Shown here piece after piece: positions 1 to 7,634 of a DNA stretch of 64,000 bases. The stretch is from positions 1-64,000 of the forward strand of contig CAZMGG010000014.1 in NCBI GenBank assembly GCA_964565715.1, in the 5' to 3' direction. Position 1 is the stretch's first letter. Every line of letters starts with the position of its first letter. A program made the translations under genes and the position numbers. The stretch comes from CAZMGG01 sp964565715 (GTDB lineage Bacteria; Planctomycetota; UBA1135; UBA2386). The notes under the pieces were generated by a model. It was not told the origin of the DNA and did not search any database. It saw nothing but the letters and a program-made list of their open reading frames with translations.

Positions 1-1119
1 GATGTGGTTGTTCTCGACCTTGTAGGTCACCGTCTGCAGGGCACCGGTGTAGAAGGTGCTGGCGGTGCCGTACGAGCCGTAGGCGCCGCCGTCCAGGAAG
101 CTCCGGAAGTCGAGTGCGACGATCTCGCCGCCCTTCGTCACGCCGACCTTCGACCGCATCAGCACCGGATGCCGGCCGCGGTGGCACCAGAACACCTCCT
201 CGCGGGTCAGCGCCACCTTCACCGGCCGGCCGGTGACCATGCTCAGCTTGGCCGCGGCGATCTCGTGGTTGAACGGATCGCTCTTGCCGCCGAAGCCGCC
301 GCCGTTCGGGCAGGCGATCACCCGGATGTGGTGCGCCGGCAGCGGCGCCAGCACCTTGGCCAGCGCCCGGTGCAGGTAGTGCGGCGTCTGCGTGCTCGAC
401 CAGATGGTCAGCTTGCCGTCCTTGTCGAAGTGGGCGAGCGTCGCGTGCTGCTCCATCGGCAGGTGCGTGTTGCCCTCGAACCAGAAGGTGTCCTCGCGGA
501 CGTGGGCGGCCTTGGCGAAGCCCGCCGCCAGGTCGCCGAACTCCAGGTTCTCCAGGCGGTGGATGTTGCCGCCGGCGCCGTAGTCGTGGATCCGCGGGTC
601 GGGGTTCGCGGCGGCCTCCTGCACCGAGCCGATCGTGCGCAGCGGCTCGTAGGTCACCTCGATCCGCCGGCACGCCTCCCAGGCGGTCTCCTCGTCGATC
701 GCCGCCACCGCCGCCACCGGATCGCCGACGAAGCGCACCTTGTCGGGGCACAGCGCGTGCTCGTCCTGGCTCACCGGCAGGATGCCGAACGGGATCGGCG
801 TGTCCTGGCCGGTGATGATCGCGTGCACGCCGGGCAGCGCCTTGGCCTTGCTGACGTCGACGTGCGCGATCCGCGCGTGGGCGTGCGTGCTGCGCAGCAG
901 CTTCATGTGCAGCATGCGCGGCAGCTTGAGGTCGTCGGCGAACCGGGTCAGCCCGGTCACCTTGCTGTTGGCGTCGACCTTGCGGACGGTGCCGCCGATC
1001 ACCCGCAGGTCCTGCTTCCTGGCGTCGTGCTTCCACGGCGCGTCGGGGTTGCCGGTGGCGCCGCCGAACGCCGGGGTCGCCGCCTTCGGGTCCTTCGGGT
1101 CCTTGGGATCAGTGGCCAT
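1..1119 (-). CDS. Molybdopterin-binding large subunit of a xanthine dehydrogenase-family hydroxylase (partial)
   Basis: The gene runs off the left edge, so only the first 373 residues are present of about 750 usual for the family. It would bind the molybdopterin cofactor and hydroxylate an aromatic, purine or aldehyde substrate. The N-terminal aldehyde oxidase a/b-hammerhead domain (about residues 40-160) is followed by the start of the cofactor-binding part, with GGGFGGK, a THRGRHP-like CHRGRHP, and LDGGAYGSYG. The last motif group resembles 4-hydroxybenzoyl-CoA reductase alpha subunits, but the substrate cannot be fixed from this fragment. The ATG at 1119 overlaps the end of the 2Fe-2S subunit gene by 11 nt, so the two are co-transcribed. 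No FAD subunit gene is visible upstream; it could lie beyond the edge. Confidence 0.9.
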   Translation of the reverse strand, partial: MATDPKDPKDPKAATPAFGGATGNPDAPWKHDARKQDLRVIGGTVRKVDANSKVTGLTRFADDLKLPRMLHMKLLRSTHAHARIAHVDVSKAKALPGVHAIITGQDTPIPFGILPVSQDEHALCPDKVRFVGDPVAAVAAIDEETAWEACRRIEVTYEPLRTIGSVQEAAANPDPRIHDYGAGGNIHRLENLEFGDLAAGFAKAAHVREDTFWFEGNTHLPMEQHATLAHFDKDGKLTIWSSTQTPHYLHRALAKVLAPLPAHHIRVIACPNGGGFGGKSDPFNHEIAAAKLSMVTGRPVKVALTREEVFWCHRGRHPVLMRSKVGVTKGGEIVALDFRSFLDGGAYGSYGTASTFYTGALQTVTYKVENNHI

Positions 1120-1630
1120 GGATGGTCTCCCGCCGCGGTTCCGCCGTCTCGCCGCGCATCCGCGCCGCCGCCAGTTCCACCGCCTCGAAGATCTTCAGGT
1201 AGCCGGTGCAGCGGCACAGGTTGCCCGCCAGCTCCTGCCGGATGGCCTCCCGGCTCGGCTTCGGATCCCGGGCCAGCAGGGCGTCTGCCGCCAGCAGGAA
1301 GCCCGGCGTGCAGTAGCCGCACTGGGCGGCACCCAGGTCGGCGAAGGCCTTCTGCAGCGGGTGCAGTTCCGGCCCGTCCGCCATCCCCTCGACGGTGCGG
1401 ACCTCCTTGCCGATGGCGTCGAGCCCCAGCATCAGGCACGACAGCACCGGCACCCCGTCGACGGTCACCGTGCAGGTGCCGCACTCGCCCAGTTCGCAGC
1501 CATGCTTGGTGCCGGTCAGGTCGAGGTCCTCGCGGAGCACCTCCAGGAGGGTCTTGTGGGGCGCGAACGCCACCTGGTGGGCTTCCCCGTTCACCTGCAG
1601 GGTGACGAGGGTCTTCGGAGGGGACGCCAT
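1109..1630 (-). CDS. 2Fe-2S subunit of a xanthine dehydrogenase-family hydroxylase
   Basis: A 173-residue electron-transfer subunit that carries electrons from the molybdenum subunit through two [2Fe-2S] clusters. The plant-type ferredoxin motif is at about residues 45-75 (CELGECGTC then a further Cys in VLSC), and the C-terminal cluster domain has CGYCTPG and CRCTGY. Length is typical of CoxS/HcrC-type subunits. The ATG at 1630 is preceded by a TATCCT box at a distance of 10 nt, which suggests an almost leaderless mRNA. The 3' end overlaps the start of the large-subunit gene by 11 nt, so the pair forms one transcript. Confidence 0.93.
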   Translation of the reverse strand: MASPPKTLVTLQVNGEAHQVAFAPHKTLLEVLREDLDLTGTKHGCELGECGTCTVTVDGVPVLSCLMLGLDAIGKEVRTVEGMADGPELHPLQKAFADLGAAQCGYCTPGFLLAADALLARDPKPSREAIRQELAGNLCRCTGYLKIFEAVELAAARMRGETAEPRRETIHGH

Positions 1631-1640
1631 GGGGCGGAGC

Positions 1641-1646
1641 AGGATA
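1641..1646 (-). promoter_or_regulatory. Putative -10 box TATCCT before the 2Fe-2S subunit gene
   Basis: On the minus strand the 10-mer GCTATCCTGC lies with its hexamer 10 nt before the ATG at 1630. Exactly the same 10-mer at the same distance precedes the gene at 20282. No -35 element is evident. Confidence 0.45.
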
Positions 1647-1710
1647 GCCTTGCCGCCCGGCCATCTCCACGGCGAAGGTCGGCCCCCACCGCCCGCCGCC
1701 GAGGTTGTCG

Positions 1711-2976
1711 CTAGCCGGCCGCCAGCATCTCGGCGCGGGCGCCGGAACGGCTGCGGCCGCGGCCCGACGCGCGCTTGCGGGCGCCACCGCCACCGCGACC
1801 ACCACGCTCGCCGCGGCCACCGCGGCCGCCGCGACCACCCCCATCGGGGCCGCGCGGCGGCTCGTCCGGGCCCTCCTCGGCGCCGGCCTTGCCCGTCGAC
1901 TTCTTCAGGTGCGCGACGATCGCCCGGTGCCGGCCCATCTCCATCTTGCCGACCAGCGAGATCGCCCGGCCCTTCCGGCCCGCCCGCCCGGTGCGCCCGG
2001 CGCGGTGGATGTAGTCCTCCACCGCCAGCGGCACGTCGTAGTTGACCACCAGTTCGACGTCGTCGATGTCGAGCCCGCGCGCCGCCACGTCGGTGGCCAC
2101 CAGGAACCGGGTCCGACCGCGGGTGAACGACTGCAGCACGACGTAGCGCGCCTCGACGCTCTTGTCGCCGTGCAGCGCGTCCGCCGGCAGGCCCTGCCGC
2201 CGCAGCGCGTTGCCGAGCTTCTCGCAGCCGATCTTCTTGTTGACGAAGATCAGCGCCTTGCCCTTCTCGGCGCGCAGCAGCCGCACCAGCGCCCGCTCCT
2301 TGTCGACCGCCGCCACCGCCACGAAGCGGTGCGAGATCGTCGACGCCGCCTGGCTGCGGTTGCCGACCATCACCCGCTCGGCCTTCGGCAGGAAGTCCTT
2401 CACCAGGTGCTCCACCTCCGGCGGCATGGTGGCCGAGAACAGCAGGTTCTGCCGTTCCTGCGGCAGCCGGATGAAGATGCGCCGGATCTGCGGCATGAAG
2501 CCCATGTCCAGCATGCGGTCGGCCTCGTCGAGCACCACCATCTTGACCCGTTCCAAGGTGATGTGGCGCCGCTCGAGATGGTCGATCAGCCGGCCGGGGC
2601 AGGCGACCAGCACGTCGAGGCCGCGCTTGAACGCCGACATCTGGATGCCCAGGTCGACGCCGCCGAACGCGGTGCAGACGTGCAGGCCGGTGTGCGTGGC
2701 GTACTGGCGCAGGCTCTCGGCCACCTGCACGCACAGCTCACGGGTCGGCACCAGGATCACGGCGCGCAGGCCGGGCTCACCGCCCACCAGGCCGTGCAGC
2801 AGCGGCAGGCCGAAGGCGGCGGTCTTGCCGCTGCCCGTCTGGCCCAGGCCGATCAGGTCCTGGCCGTCCAGGACGAGGGGGATGGCGCGGCTCTGGATGT
2901 CGGTCGGCTTCTCGTAGCCGGCGTCGCGGACTCCGCGCAGGATGGGCTCGGCGAGCCCGAGGTCTTGAAAACTCAC
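1711..2976 (-). CDS. rhlE: DEAD-box ATP-dependent RNA helicase, RhlE type
   Basis: Unwinds RNA duplexes in ribosome assembly or mRNA turnover. All core motifs are present: Q-motif region near the N terminus, motif I GQTGSGKT, Ia PTREL, motif II DEAD in VLDEADRMLDMGF, motif III SAT in FSATMP, and motif VI HRAGRTGRAGR. The last 45 or so residues are a basic RGG-type tail rich in GRGG and GGRG, typical of RNA-binding extensions. I chose the GTG at 2976, giving 421 residues, because it places VSFQDLGL at the N terminus exactly where RhlE proteins begin. The reading frame stays open to 3198, but codons there end in A or T unusually often, so that part is probably leader. A TAGAAT box at 3213-3218 would then give a leader of about 230 nt. 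Confidence 0.92.
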   Translation of the reverse strand: MSFQDLGLAEPILRGVRDAGYEKPTDIQSRAIPLVLDGQDLIGLGQTGSGKTAAFGLPLLHGLVGGEPGLRAVILVPTRELCVQVAESLRQYATHTGLHVCTAFGGVDLGIQMSAFKRGLDVLVACPGRLIDHLERRHITLERVKMVVLDEADRMLDMGFMPQIRRIFIRLPQERQNLLFSATMPPEVEHLVKDFLPKAERVMVGNRSQAASTISHRFVAVAAVDKERALVRLLRAEKGKALIFVNKKIGCEKLGNALRRQGLPADALHGDKSVEARYVVLQSFTRGRTRFLVATDVAARGLDIDDVELVVNYDVPLAVEDYIHRAGRTGRAGRKGRAISLVGKMEMGRHRAIVAHLKKSTGKAGAEEGPDEPPRGPDGGGRGGRGGRGERGGRGGGGARKRASGRGRSRSGARAEMLAAG

Positions 2977-3246
2977 TCGTTGGGTCACTTCTCGGAAGAA
3001 AAGGTGGGCCGGGATCGGCCCCGCAGGCGGGTCTGGCCCGCGCCCCCGGTGCGGCGGAAACCGCCTTGCCATGGGGGCATGGGGAACAGGACTGTTGCGA
3101 ACATCGACGCTCGGCGCGCCATTCTTGAGGCGCACCCCGGAGCGGTCCGCCCACCGCGGCCCGCCGGCCGACGTCTCTGGGTCGGCCCGGCAGGGCACCG
3201 GAAGAGGCCGGGATTCTAGGGCGCGCCGGCCGGTGTGGGCAAGGTT
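2977..3246 (-). promoter_or_regulatory. Probable long 5' leader and promoter of the helicase gene
   Basis: This 270-nt stretch separates the helicase from the end of the DprE1-like gene. A TAGAAT hexamer on the minus strand at 3213-3218 is the best -10 candidate. The region between it and the chosen GTG is open in frame but has non-native codon choice. Long leaders are known for cold-inducible DEAD-box helicase mRNAs; that role here is inference. Alternative in-frame starts are the ATG at 3072 and the GTG at 3198. Confidence 0.35.
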
Positions 3247-3616
3247 CTACACCCCCAGCCGCCGCGACAGCCCCGTCTGCAGCACCCCGTCCGGATCGCA
3301 CCGCCGCTTCAGCTCGCGGAAGCGCGCGACCGCCGGCTCGCCGTGGATGCGGCCGAACGACGAGGCCAGCAGCACCGCGTCCTTCGCGTAGTAGAAGCGG
3401 CCGCCGGCCGCCAGCACCACCTCCACCATCGCCTGGCAGTGCCGCCAGAGCCGTTCCCGGCGCGCCGGGTTCCGGCTCACCGCGAAGTCCATCGCCAGCG
3501 AGAAGCCGTCCAGGCCATGGGTCATCAGGAACGGATCGGGCCGGTGCCGCTTCAGCACCCCGAGGTACGGCACCAGCCGCTGCCGATGGCACGTCTCGAT
3601 CAGTTCGCGCAGGACC
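3247..3616 (-). CDS. dprE1: DprE1-like FAD-linked oxidoreductase, C-terminal fragment beyond a sequence gap
   Basis: About 123 residues forming the C-terminal end of an FAD-linked oxidase of the decaprenylphosphoryl-beta-D-ribose 2-oxidase family. It contains the YAKD segment whose lysine matches the catalytic Lys418 of Mycobacterium tuberculosis DprE1, and ends in a CDPDGVL...RRL tail like other members. At the position of M. tuberculosis Cys387, the benzothiazinone target, it has alanine (SLAMDF against NICVDF). The fragment is out of frame with the N-terminal part across the ten Ns. Its first 20 residues repeat, with 14 identities, the last 20 residues before the gap, so this piece may come from another copy of the gene. 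See the matching finding. Confidence 0.75.
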
Positions 3617-3626
3617 NNNNNNNNNN
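3617..3626. other. Assembly gap (10 N) inside the DprE1-like gene
   Basis: Ten Ns join two contig ends. The sequences on the two sides are homologous but not identical (roughly two thirds identity over about 60 nt), so the same protein segment is present twice. The ten Ns do not measure the real distance. Confidence 0.95.
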
Positions 3627-4727
3627 CACGCCGAGGTAGGGCACGAAGCCGGCGGCCTGGCAGCGTTCGATCAGCGTGCGCAGCACGCGGGCGCCTTGCG
3701 CGAACGGCACGAACGGCTGGAACTGGATCAGGCCGCCGGGCTTGGTCATCCACTGCCAGCGCGGCACGTAGTCGAGCAGGAAGTGGAAGGCGCCGTGGCT
3801 CTGCAGGTAGGGCGAGCGGCGGGCCTCGGCGAAGCCGGCGCGGTGCTTCAGCGCGTTCACCAGCGGCACGCCGCCGAGGTGGGTCGCGCACCACATGCCC
3901 GGCCAGAGCCAGCCCTTGGGCACCACGCCGAACAGGTTGGGCGGCACGTCCTGCAGGCTCGGATCGAAGAAGCGCAGGCCGTCGCGGTCCTCGCCCGGCG
4001 CCACCTGGCAGGCCTTGTGCAGGAGGCCGCGGCCGAGGCCCCTGCCGCGGGCGTGCAGGTCGAGCCAGCTCACCAGGTAGTCCGACGCGTCGCGGTGCTC
4101 GTCCAGCAGGCGCAGGTTCTCGGCGAGGTCGCGGCCGGGGATGGCCCAGACCCGCAGGCGACCGCTGTGCACGCGCTTCAGCTTCAGGGTGATCTCGGTG
4201 AAGCAGCCGAGCATGCCGAAACCGGCGATGGCGGCGTGGAACAGGTCCGGTTCCTGCTCGCGGCTGCAGGGGAGCGTCTCGCCACCGGGCGTCTGCAGCA
4301 CGAACGACTGCACGTGCTCGCCGAACGAGCCCACGGCGAAGTTGTTCTTGCCGTGGATGTTCATCGCGCAGGCGCCGCCCACCGAGACGGCCATGGTGCC
4401 GGGCACGACGGCGGGCCAGAAGCCGAACGGGATCGCGTGGCGCCAGAGGTCGCGGATGGTGACGCCGGGCTCGACGGTGGCGAGGCCGTGCAGGGGGTCG
4501 AAGCGTCGGATCCGGTTCATCGCCGACAGGTCGAGCACGGCGTGGCCGTCGTTGCAGGCGGCGTCCCCGTAGGAACAGCCGGCGCCGCGCAGCGCCAGCG
4601 GCCGGCCCTGGCGGCGGGCCTCGGCCAGGGCCTCCTGCACCTGCCGGTCGGTGGTCGGGCGCAGCACGCGGGCCTCGCCGCCCACCGCCATGCCCCAGCC
4701 CATCACCCGTTCGCTGCGCCAGTCCAT
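3627..4727 (-). CDS. dprE1: DprE1-like FAD-linked oxidoreductase, N-terminal part
   Basis: About 367 residues of an FAD-dependent oxidase of the DprE1 family, which in mycobacteria oxidises decaprenylphosphoryl-ribose at C2 on the way to the arabinose donor. The FAD-binding domain shows RGAGCSYGDAA and VPGTMAVSVGGACAMNIHGKN, followed by the family-typical GSFGEHV. The middle has the GGLIQFQPFVP segment that matches GFLQYQFVIP of DprE1. The gene is cut by the gap at 3617-3626. It starts 13 nt after the DprE2-like reductase gene in the same operon, the same partner arrangement as dprE1-dprE2. Outside Actinobacteria the lipid substrate is unknown. A lipid-linked sugar epimerase role is inference from the pair. 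Confidence 0.82.
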
Positions 4728-4740
4728 CGATGTCCGGCGG

Positions 4741-5490
4741 CTAGATCGTCATCCGGCGGAACAGGAACGAAGGGATGTTGCGGATCACGAACATGATCAG
4801 GCGCCACTTGCCGGGCACGTAGGCGATGGTCTTGCGGCGGTCGCGGGCCTTCAGGATCAGGGCGGCGGCGCGGTCGGCGGGGATCGCGCCCTTGAGCGCG
4901 AGGCCCGCGGTCATCGGCGTCTCGACGAAGCCCGGGCGGATGGTGGTGACCTGCACGCCGTGCTTCCAGAGGCGGTTGCGGACGGCCTCGAGGAAGGTGT
5001 CCATGGCGGCCTTGCTGGCGTGGTAGCCGGGCTTGCCGGTGCGGCCGCGGTCCTGGGCGACCGAGGAGATGCCGACGATGCAGGCGTTGCCGCGCTGCCG
5101 GAAGGGCGCGGCGACGGCGTTGACCCAGGCCATGCAGCCGAGCGCGTTGACCTGCATCTGCTGCTGGTCCTTGGGGGTGTCGAACTCGTCGGGGCCGACC
5201 TCGGGCATCACGCCGGCGACGTAGTGCAGCTCGTCGGCGGGGCCGAGGTCCTGCTCGATGCGGGCGAGCAGGGCGGGGGCCTCGGCCAGGGTGGCGGCGT
5301 CGTGGACGTAGGCGCGGGCGCATCCCGGGCCCACGGCGTCGTCGATGGTGGCGACGAGGGCCTGCAATTCGGGCTCGCGGCGGGCCAGCAGGGCCACCTT
5401 GCGGCCCGCCAGGGCGAGCCGCCGGGCGAGGGCGGCGCCGATGCCGGAGGAGGCGCCCACCACGATGGCGGTGCCGGTTCGGGAGGTCAT
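4741..5490 (-). CDS. dprE2: Short-chain dehydrogenase, DprE2-like partner reductase
   Basis: A 249-residue NAD(P)-dependent short-chain dehydrogenase. The nucleotide-binding motif GASSGIG is at residues 12-18, ISS precedes the catalytic YHASK at about 155-159, and PGFVETPM follows. The C terminus (WRLIMFVIRNIPSFLFRRM) closely resembles the membrane-associated tail of DprE2 (YVMMVLRHIPRSIFRK), which is unusual among general SDR proteins and supports reduction of the 2-keto intermediate made by the neighbouring DprE1-like oxidase. Gene spacing to that oxidase is 13 nt. Confidence in the SDR fold is high; confidence in the DprE2 role is moderate. Confidence 0.85.
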   Translation of the reverse strand: MTSRTGTAIVVGASSGIGAALARRLALAGRKVALLARREPELQALVATIDDAVGPGCARAYVHDAATLAEAPALLARIEQDLGPADELHYVAGVMPEVGPDEFDTPKDQQQMQVNALGCMAWVNAVAAPFRQRGNACIVGISSVAQDRGRTGKPGYHASKAAMDTFLEAVRNRLWKHGVQVTTIRPGFVETPMTAGLALKGAIPADRAAALILKARDRRKTIAYVPGKWRLIMFVIRNIPSFLFRRMTI

Positions 5491-5538
5491 CGCGGAAGCA
5501 TGGAGCGCCGGCGGTGGATTGCAACGCGGCGGGCTCGG

Positions 5539-6108
5539 TCAGGCGAGCAGTTCGGCGACGCGCAGACGGCCGTCGACCGGCACCAGCAGTTCGTCCTCCT
5601 GATCGAGGCAACGACGTTGGCGGTAGCCGCCATCGTGCGGATCGGCGAACGCGAACAGGCGGCGTCCGCGCAGGTCCAGCACCCACAGCTCGCCGACGCC
5701 GGCGCGGGCGTAGGCCGGCAGCTTCACGCGCCGCTCCTTGGCCAGGGACGAGTCGGCGATCTCGACGGCCAGCAGCGCGTCGGCGCCGGTCGGGTAGCGG
5801 CTCTCGTAGAAGTCGGCGGTCGGACGCAGCAGCGCCAGGTCCGGCAGATAGAGGTTGTGGGCGTCGAGCAGGAGGGGGTTCTGCACGCGGACGATGCTGC
5901 GCTCGCCGCAGCGCTCGAAGAGCAGGCGCGCCAGCCGATCCACGCGCCCGCTGTGCCGGGGGCCTGGAACGCCCATCTCGACCAGTTCACCCTCGATGAG
6001 CTCCAGCCGTTCGTCGGCCTGGAGCACGCCCGCCTCGGTCATGCGACCGAGGTCGGCCACGTCGAATCGACGGCGCCGGAGCAGACGGGAAGGAGGGCCC
6101 GACATCAT
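5539..6108 (-). CDS. Uma2 family (DUF820) restriction-endonuclease-fold protein
   Basis: A 189-residue protein of the Uma2 family, which has a PD-(D/E)XK nuclease fold and unknown cellular role, often present in many copies in cyanobacteria and planctomycetes. The family pattern is clear: ELIEGELVEMG near residue 35, YLPDLALLRP with the putative metal-binding Asp, then LAVEIADSSLAKER..K with the Glu and Lys, and AGVGELWVLDL. The ATG at 6108 was chosen because an AGGA sequence lies 6 nt before it. The same bases form a TAGGAT box 5 nt before the ATG, so the site may be a leaderless promoter instead. It is single and not linked to a recognisable toxin or transposon. Confidence 0.85.
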   Translation of the reverse strand: MMSGPPSRLLRRRRFDVADLGRMTEAGVLQADERLELIEGELVEMGVPGPRHSGRVDRLARLLFERCGERSIVRVQNPLLLDAHNLYLPDLALLRPTADFYESRYPTGADALLAVEIADSSLAKERRVKLPAYARAGVGELWVLDLRGRRLFAFADPHDGGYRQRRCLDQEDELLVPVDGRLRVAELLA

Positions 6109-6113
6109 GTTCC

Positions 6114-6119
6114 ATCCTA
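6114..6119 (-). promoter_or_regulatory. TAGGAT box 5 nt before the Uma2 start
   Basis: The hexamer fits the TANNNT pattern seen near other starts here. It can also be read as a Shine-Dalgarno AGGA, so its role is ambiguous. Confidence 0.3.
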
Positions 6120-6187
6120 CCAGGGGCAACGGCACCGTCGGTTCTGCCGACGAAACCCTGGAAATCGTGGCCGCAGACCCCGGGCGC

Positions 6188-6752
6188 CTACACGTTGCGC
6201 AGGCGGATCGCCCCGGTCGGGCAGTTGCGCTCGCAGGCCGAGTCGCGGGTGCACTCGTAGTTGTGCAGCTTGCGCACCACGTCGCCCACCGGCACCGACG
6301 CGAAGCCCTGGGTGGCGCAGGTCGCCGCACAGATGCCGCAGTGGATGCAGGCGTTCATGTCGACGTCGAGGTGGACGTGGTCGCGGGGCGTGGTCACCCG
6401 GCGCTCCTCCTCCTGCATCACCGCCGGATCGCACAGGTAACGGGTCAGCGGGTGCGTGGTCAGCGCCTCCAGCGCCTCCCGTTCGCCCAGCCGCACGACC
6501 TCCAGCACGTCCGGCGGGTCCAGCAGGCCGATGTGGGAGACCTTCGGCTTGATCAGGACCGTCTGCTGGTCGGCGTAGCGGTGCAGGTTGGCCTCGTTGA
6601 GCGCCAGCCCCATCACCTCGTAGGCCTGGAACAGGATGTGCGGCAGGCTGGCGCGGTAGGGCACCTGCTTGCGCAGGTCGCGGTGCGACAGGTCGACGCC
6701 GATGACGAGGTCGGCCTGCCGCGCCAGCGCGAGCCGCAGGGCCAGGGTCTCG
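6188..6752 (-). CDS. Patatin-ferredoxin fusion, C-terminal part (after the gap)
   Basis: This is the second part of the gene that begins at 7305. It starts in the distal part of the patatin domain (LALARQADLVIGVDLS, an alternating core strand), continues through a helical linker, and ends in a two-motif ferredoxin-like domain. With the gap closed as described for 6753-6762, the protein is 366 residues and the cysteines fall at 314, 317, 320 and 324 (CIHCGICAATC) and at 346, 352 and 356 (CTRDSACERNCP). The first motif is a classical C-x2-C-x2-C-x3-C; the second has one cysteine fewer than usual. One [4Fe-4S] plus one [3Fe-4S] or an incomplete cluster is possible. Confidence 0.85.
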
Positions 6753-6762
6753 NNNNNNNNNN
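6753..6762. other. Assembly gap (10 N), probably artificial
   Basis: The seven bases GGTCTCG end the left flank and also begin the right flank. If that overlap is merged and the Ns removed, the two halves of the patatin gene join in one reading frame with no missing residue (DGGMTETLALRLALARQ). The gap therefore probably contains no real sequence. Confidence 0.8.
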
Positions 6763-7305
6763 GGTCTCGGTCATGCCGCCGTCGATGAAGTAGTCGCCGC
6801 CCATCGGCAGCGGCTCGAAGATGCCCGGCAGGCAGGCGCTGGCGTAGACCGCGTCGGCGACCGGCACCTGGTCGGCGCCGGGCAGCCCGAAGAACCGCGA
6901 GCTGCCGGTGGTCAGCGACAGCGCGTTGCAGAAGAACGGCCGCGGCAGGTCACCGAAGTGCTTGTACGGCAGGAACTTCTGCAGGAACTGGTGGAACGTG
7001 CGACCCTTGTAGACCGAGGCGTGGCGGTAGCCCTTCACGACGAACTTCAAGAGGTTGAGCTTGAAGTAGTCGCGCACCGAGATCTCGCCGGCGACGTCCT
7101 CGATGCGCGTGCTGTCGAGGCCGGACGCGTAGAGCGCGCCCATCACCGCGCCCATCGAGGTGCCGACCACCTCGTCGACGTGGAGGCCCAGGCGCTCGAT
7201 GGCGCGGATCACGCCGATGTGGGCGAAGCCGCGCATGCCGCCGCCGCCGAGCACCAGCACCGTGCGGGGCCGCCGGCCGGCGGGTCCGGTGGCCGGCTGC
7301 GGCAT
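6763..7305 (-). CDS. Patatin-like phospholipase, N-terminal catalytic part of the fusion
   Basis: Patatin-type serine lipase acting on membrane phospholipids or other acyl esters. The oxyanion loop GGGGMRG is at residues 20-26, the nucleophile Ser50 in GTSMG, and the dyad Asp175 in DGG, all from the chosen ATG at 7305. The frame stays open further upstream through a Pro/Gly/Asn-rich stretch that looks unstructured; I left it out because the domain begins directly after residue 14. A longer N terminus remains possible. Transcription is divergent from the acyl-CoA ligase gene at 7635. Together with 6188-6752 this makes one protein whose ferredoxin tail is very unusual for patatins. Confidence 0.85.
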
Positions 7306-7634
7306 GGTCTCGCCGCGGAGCTGCTGCAGCAGCGGCGCGCCGTTGCCATGGCCGTTGCCGCCGTGGCCGTTCGGGGGCGCGCCGTTGCCCGGCGGCCCCT
7401 GGGGGTGCAGGGCCTGGACCGGCGCCGGGGCGCCGGTCTTCTCGGCGCCGTTCGGCGTGCTGCTGTGGAAACCTGGGATGCGCAAAGGAGCGTCTCGCTG
7501 CGGCGCCGGCCGGCGCCGGTGGGCGCAAGTCGTGGCGCCCGACTTCCGATAGATCGGCAACGCCGGCAGGTTGCTTGAAACAGGGCAGGCCGGACGTCCT
7601 AGGAGAGGGAAGGACGGGGCGACCCGATCGCACG
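7306..7634. promoter_or_regulatory. Divergent intergenic region, patatin / acyl-CoA ligase
   Basis: This 329-nt region should hold the promoters of both divergent genes. Up to about 7480 it is still open in the patatin frame and could code for a Pro/Gly-rich N-terminal extension. No clear -10 box, operator palindrome or RNA gene was seen. Confidence 0.4.
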
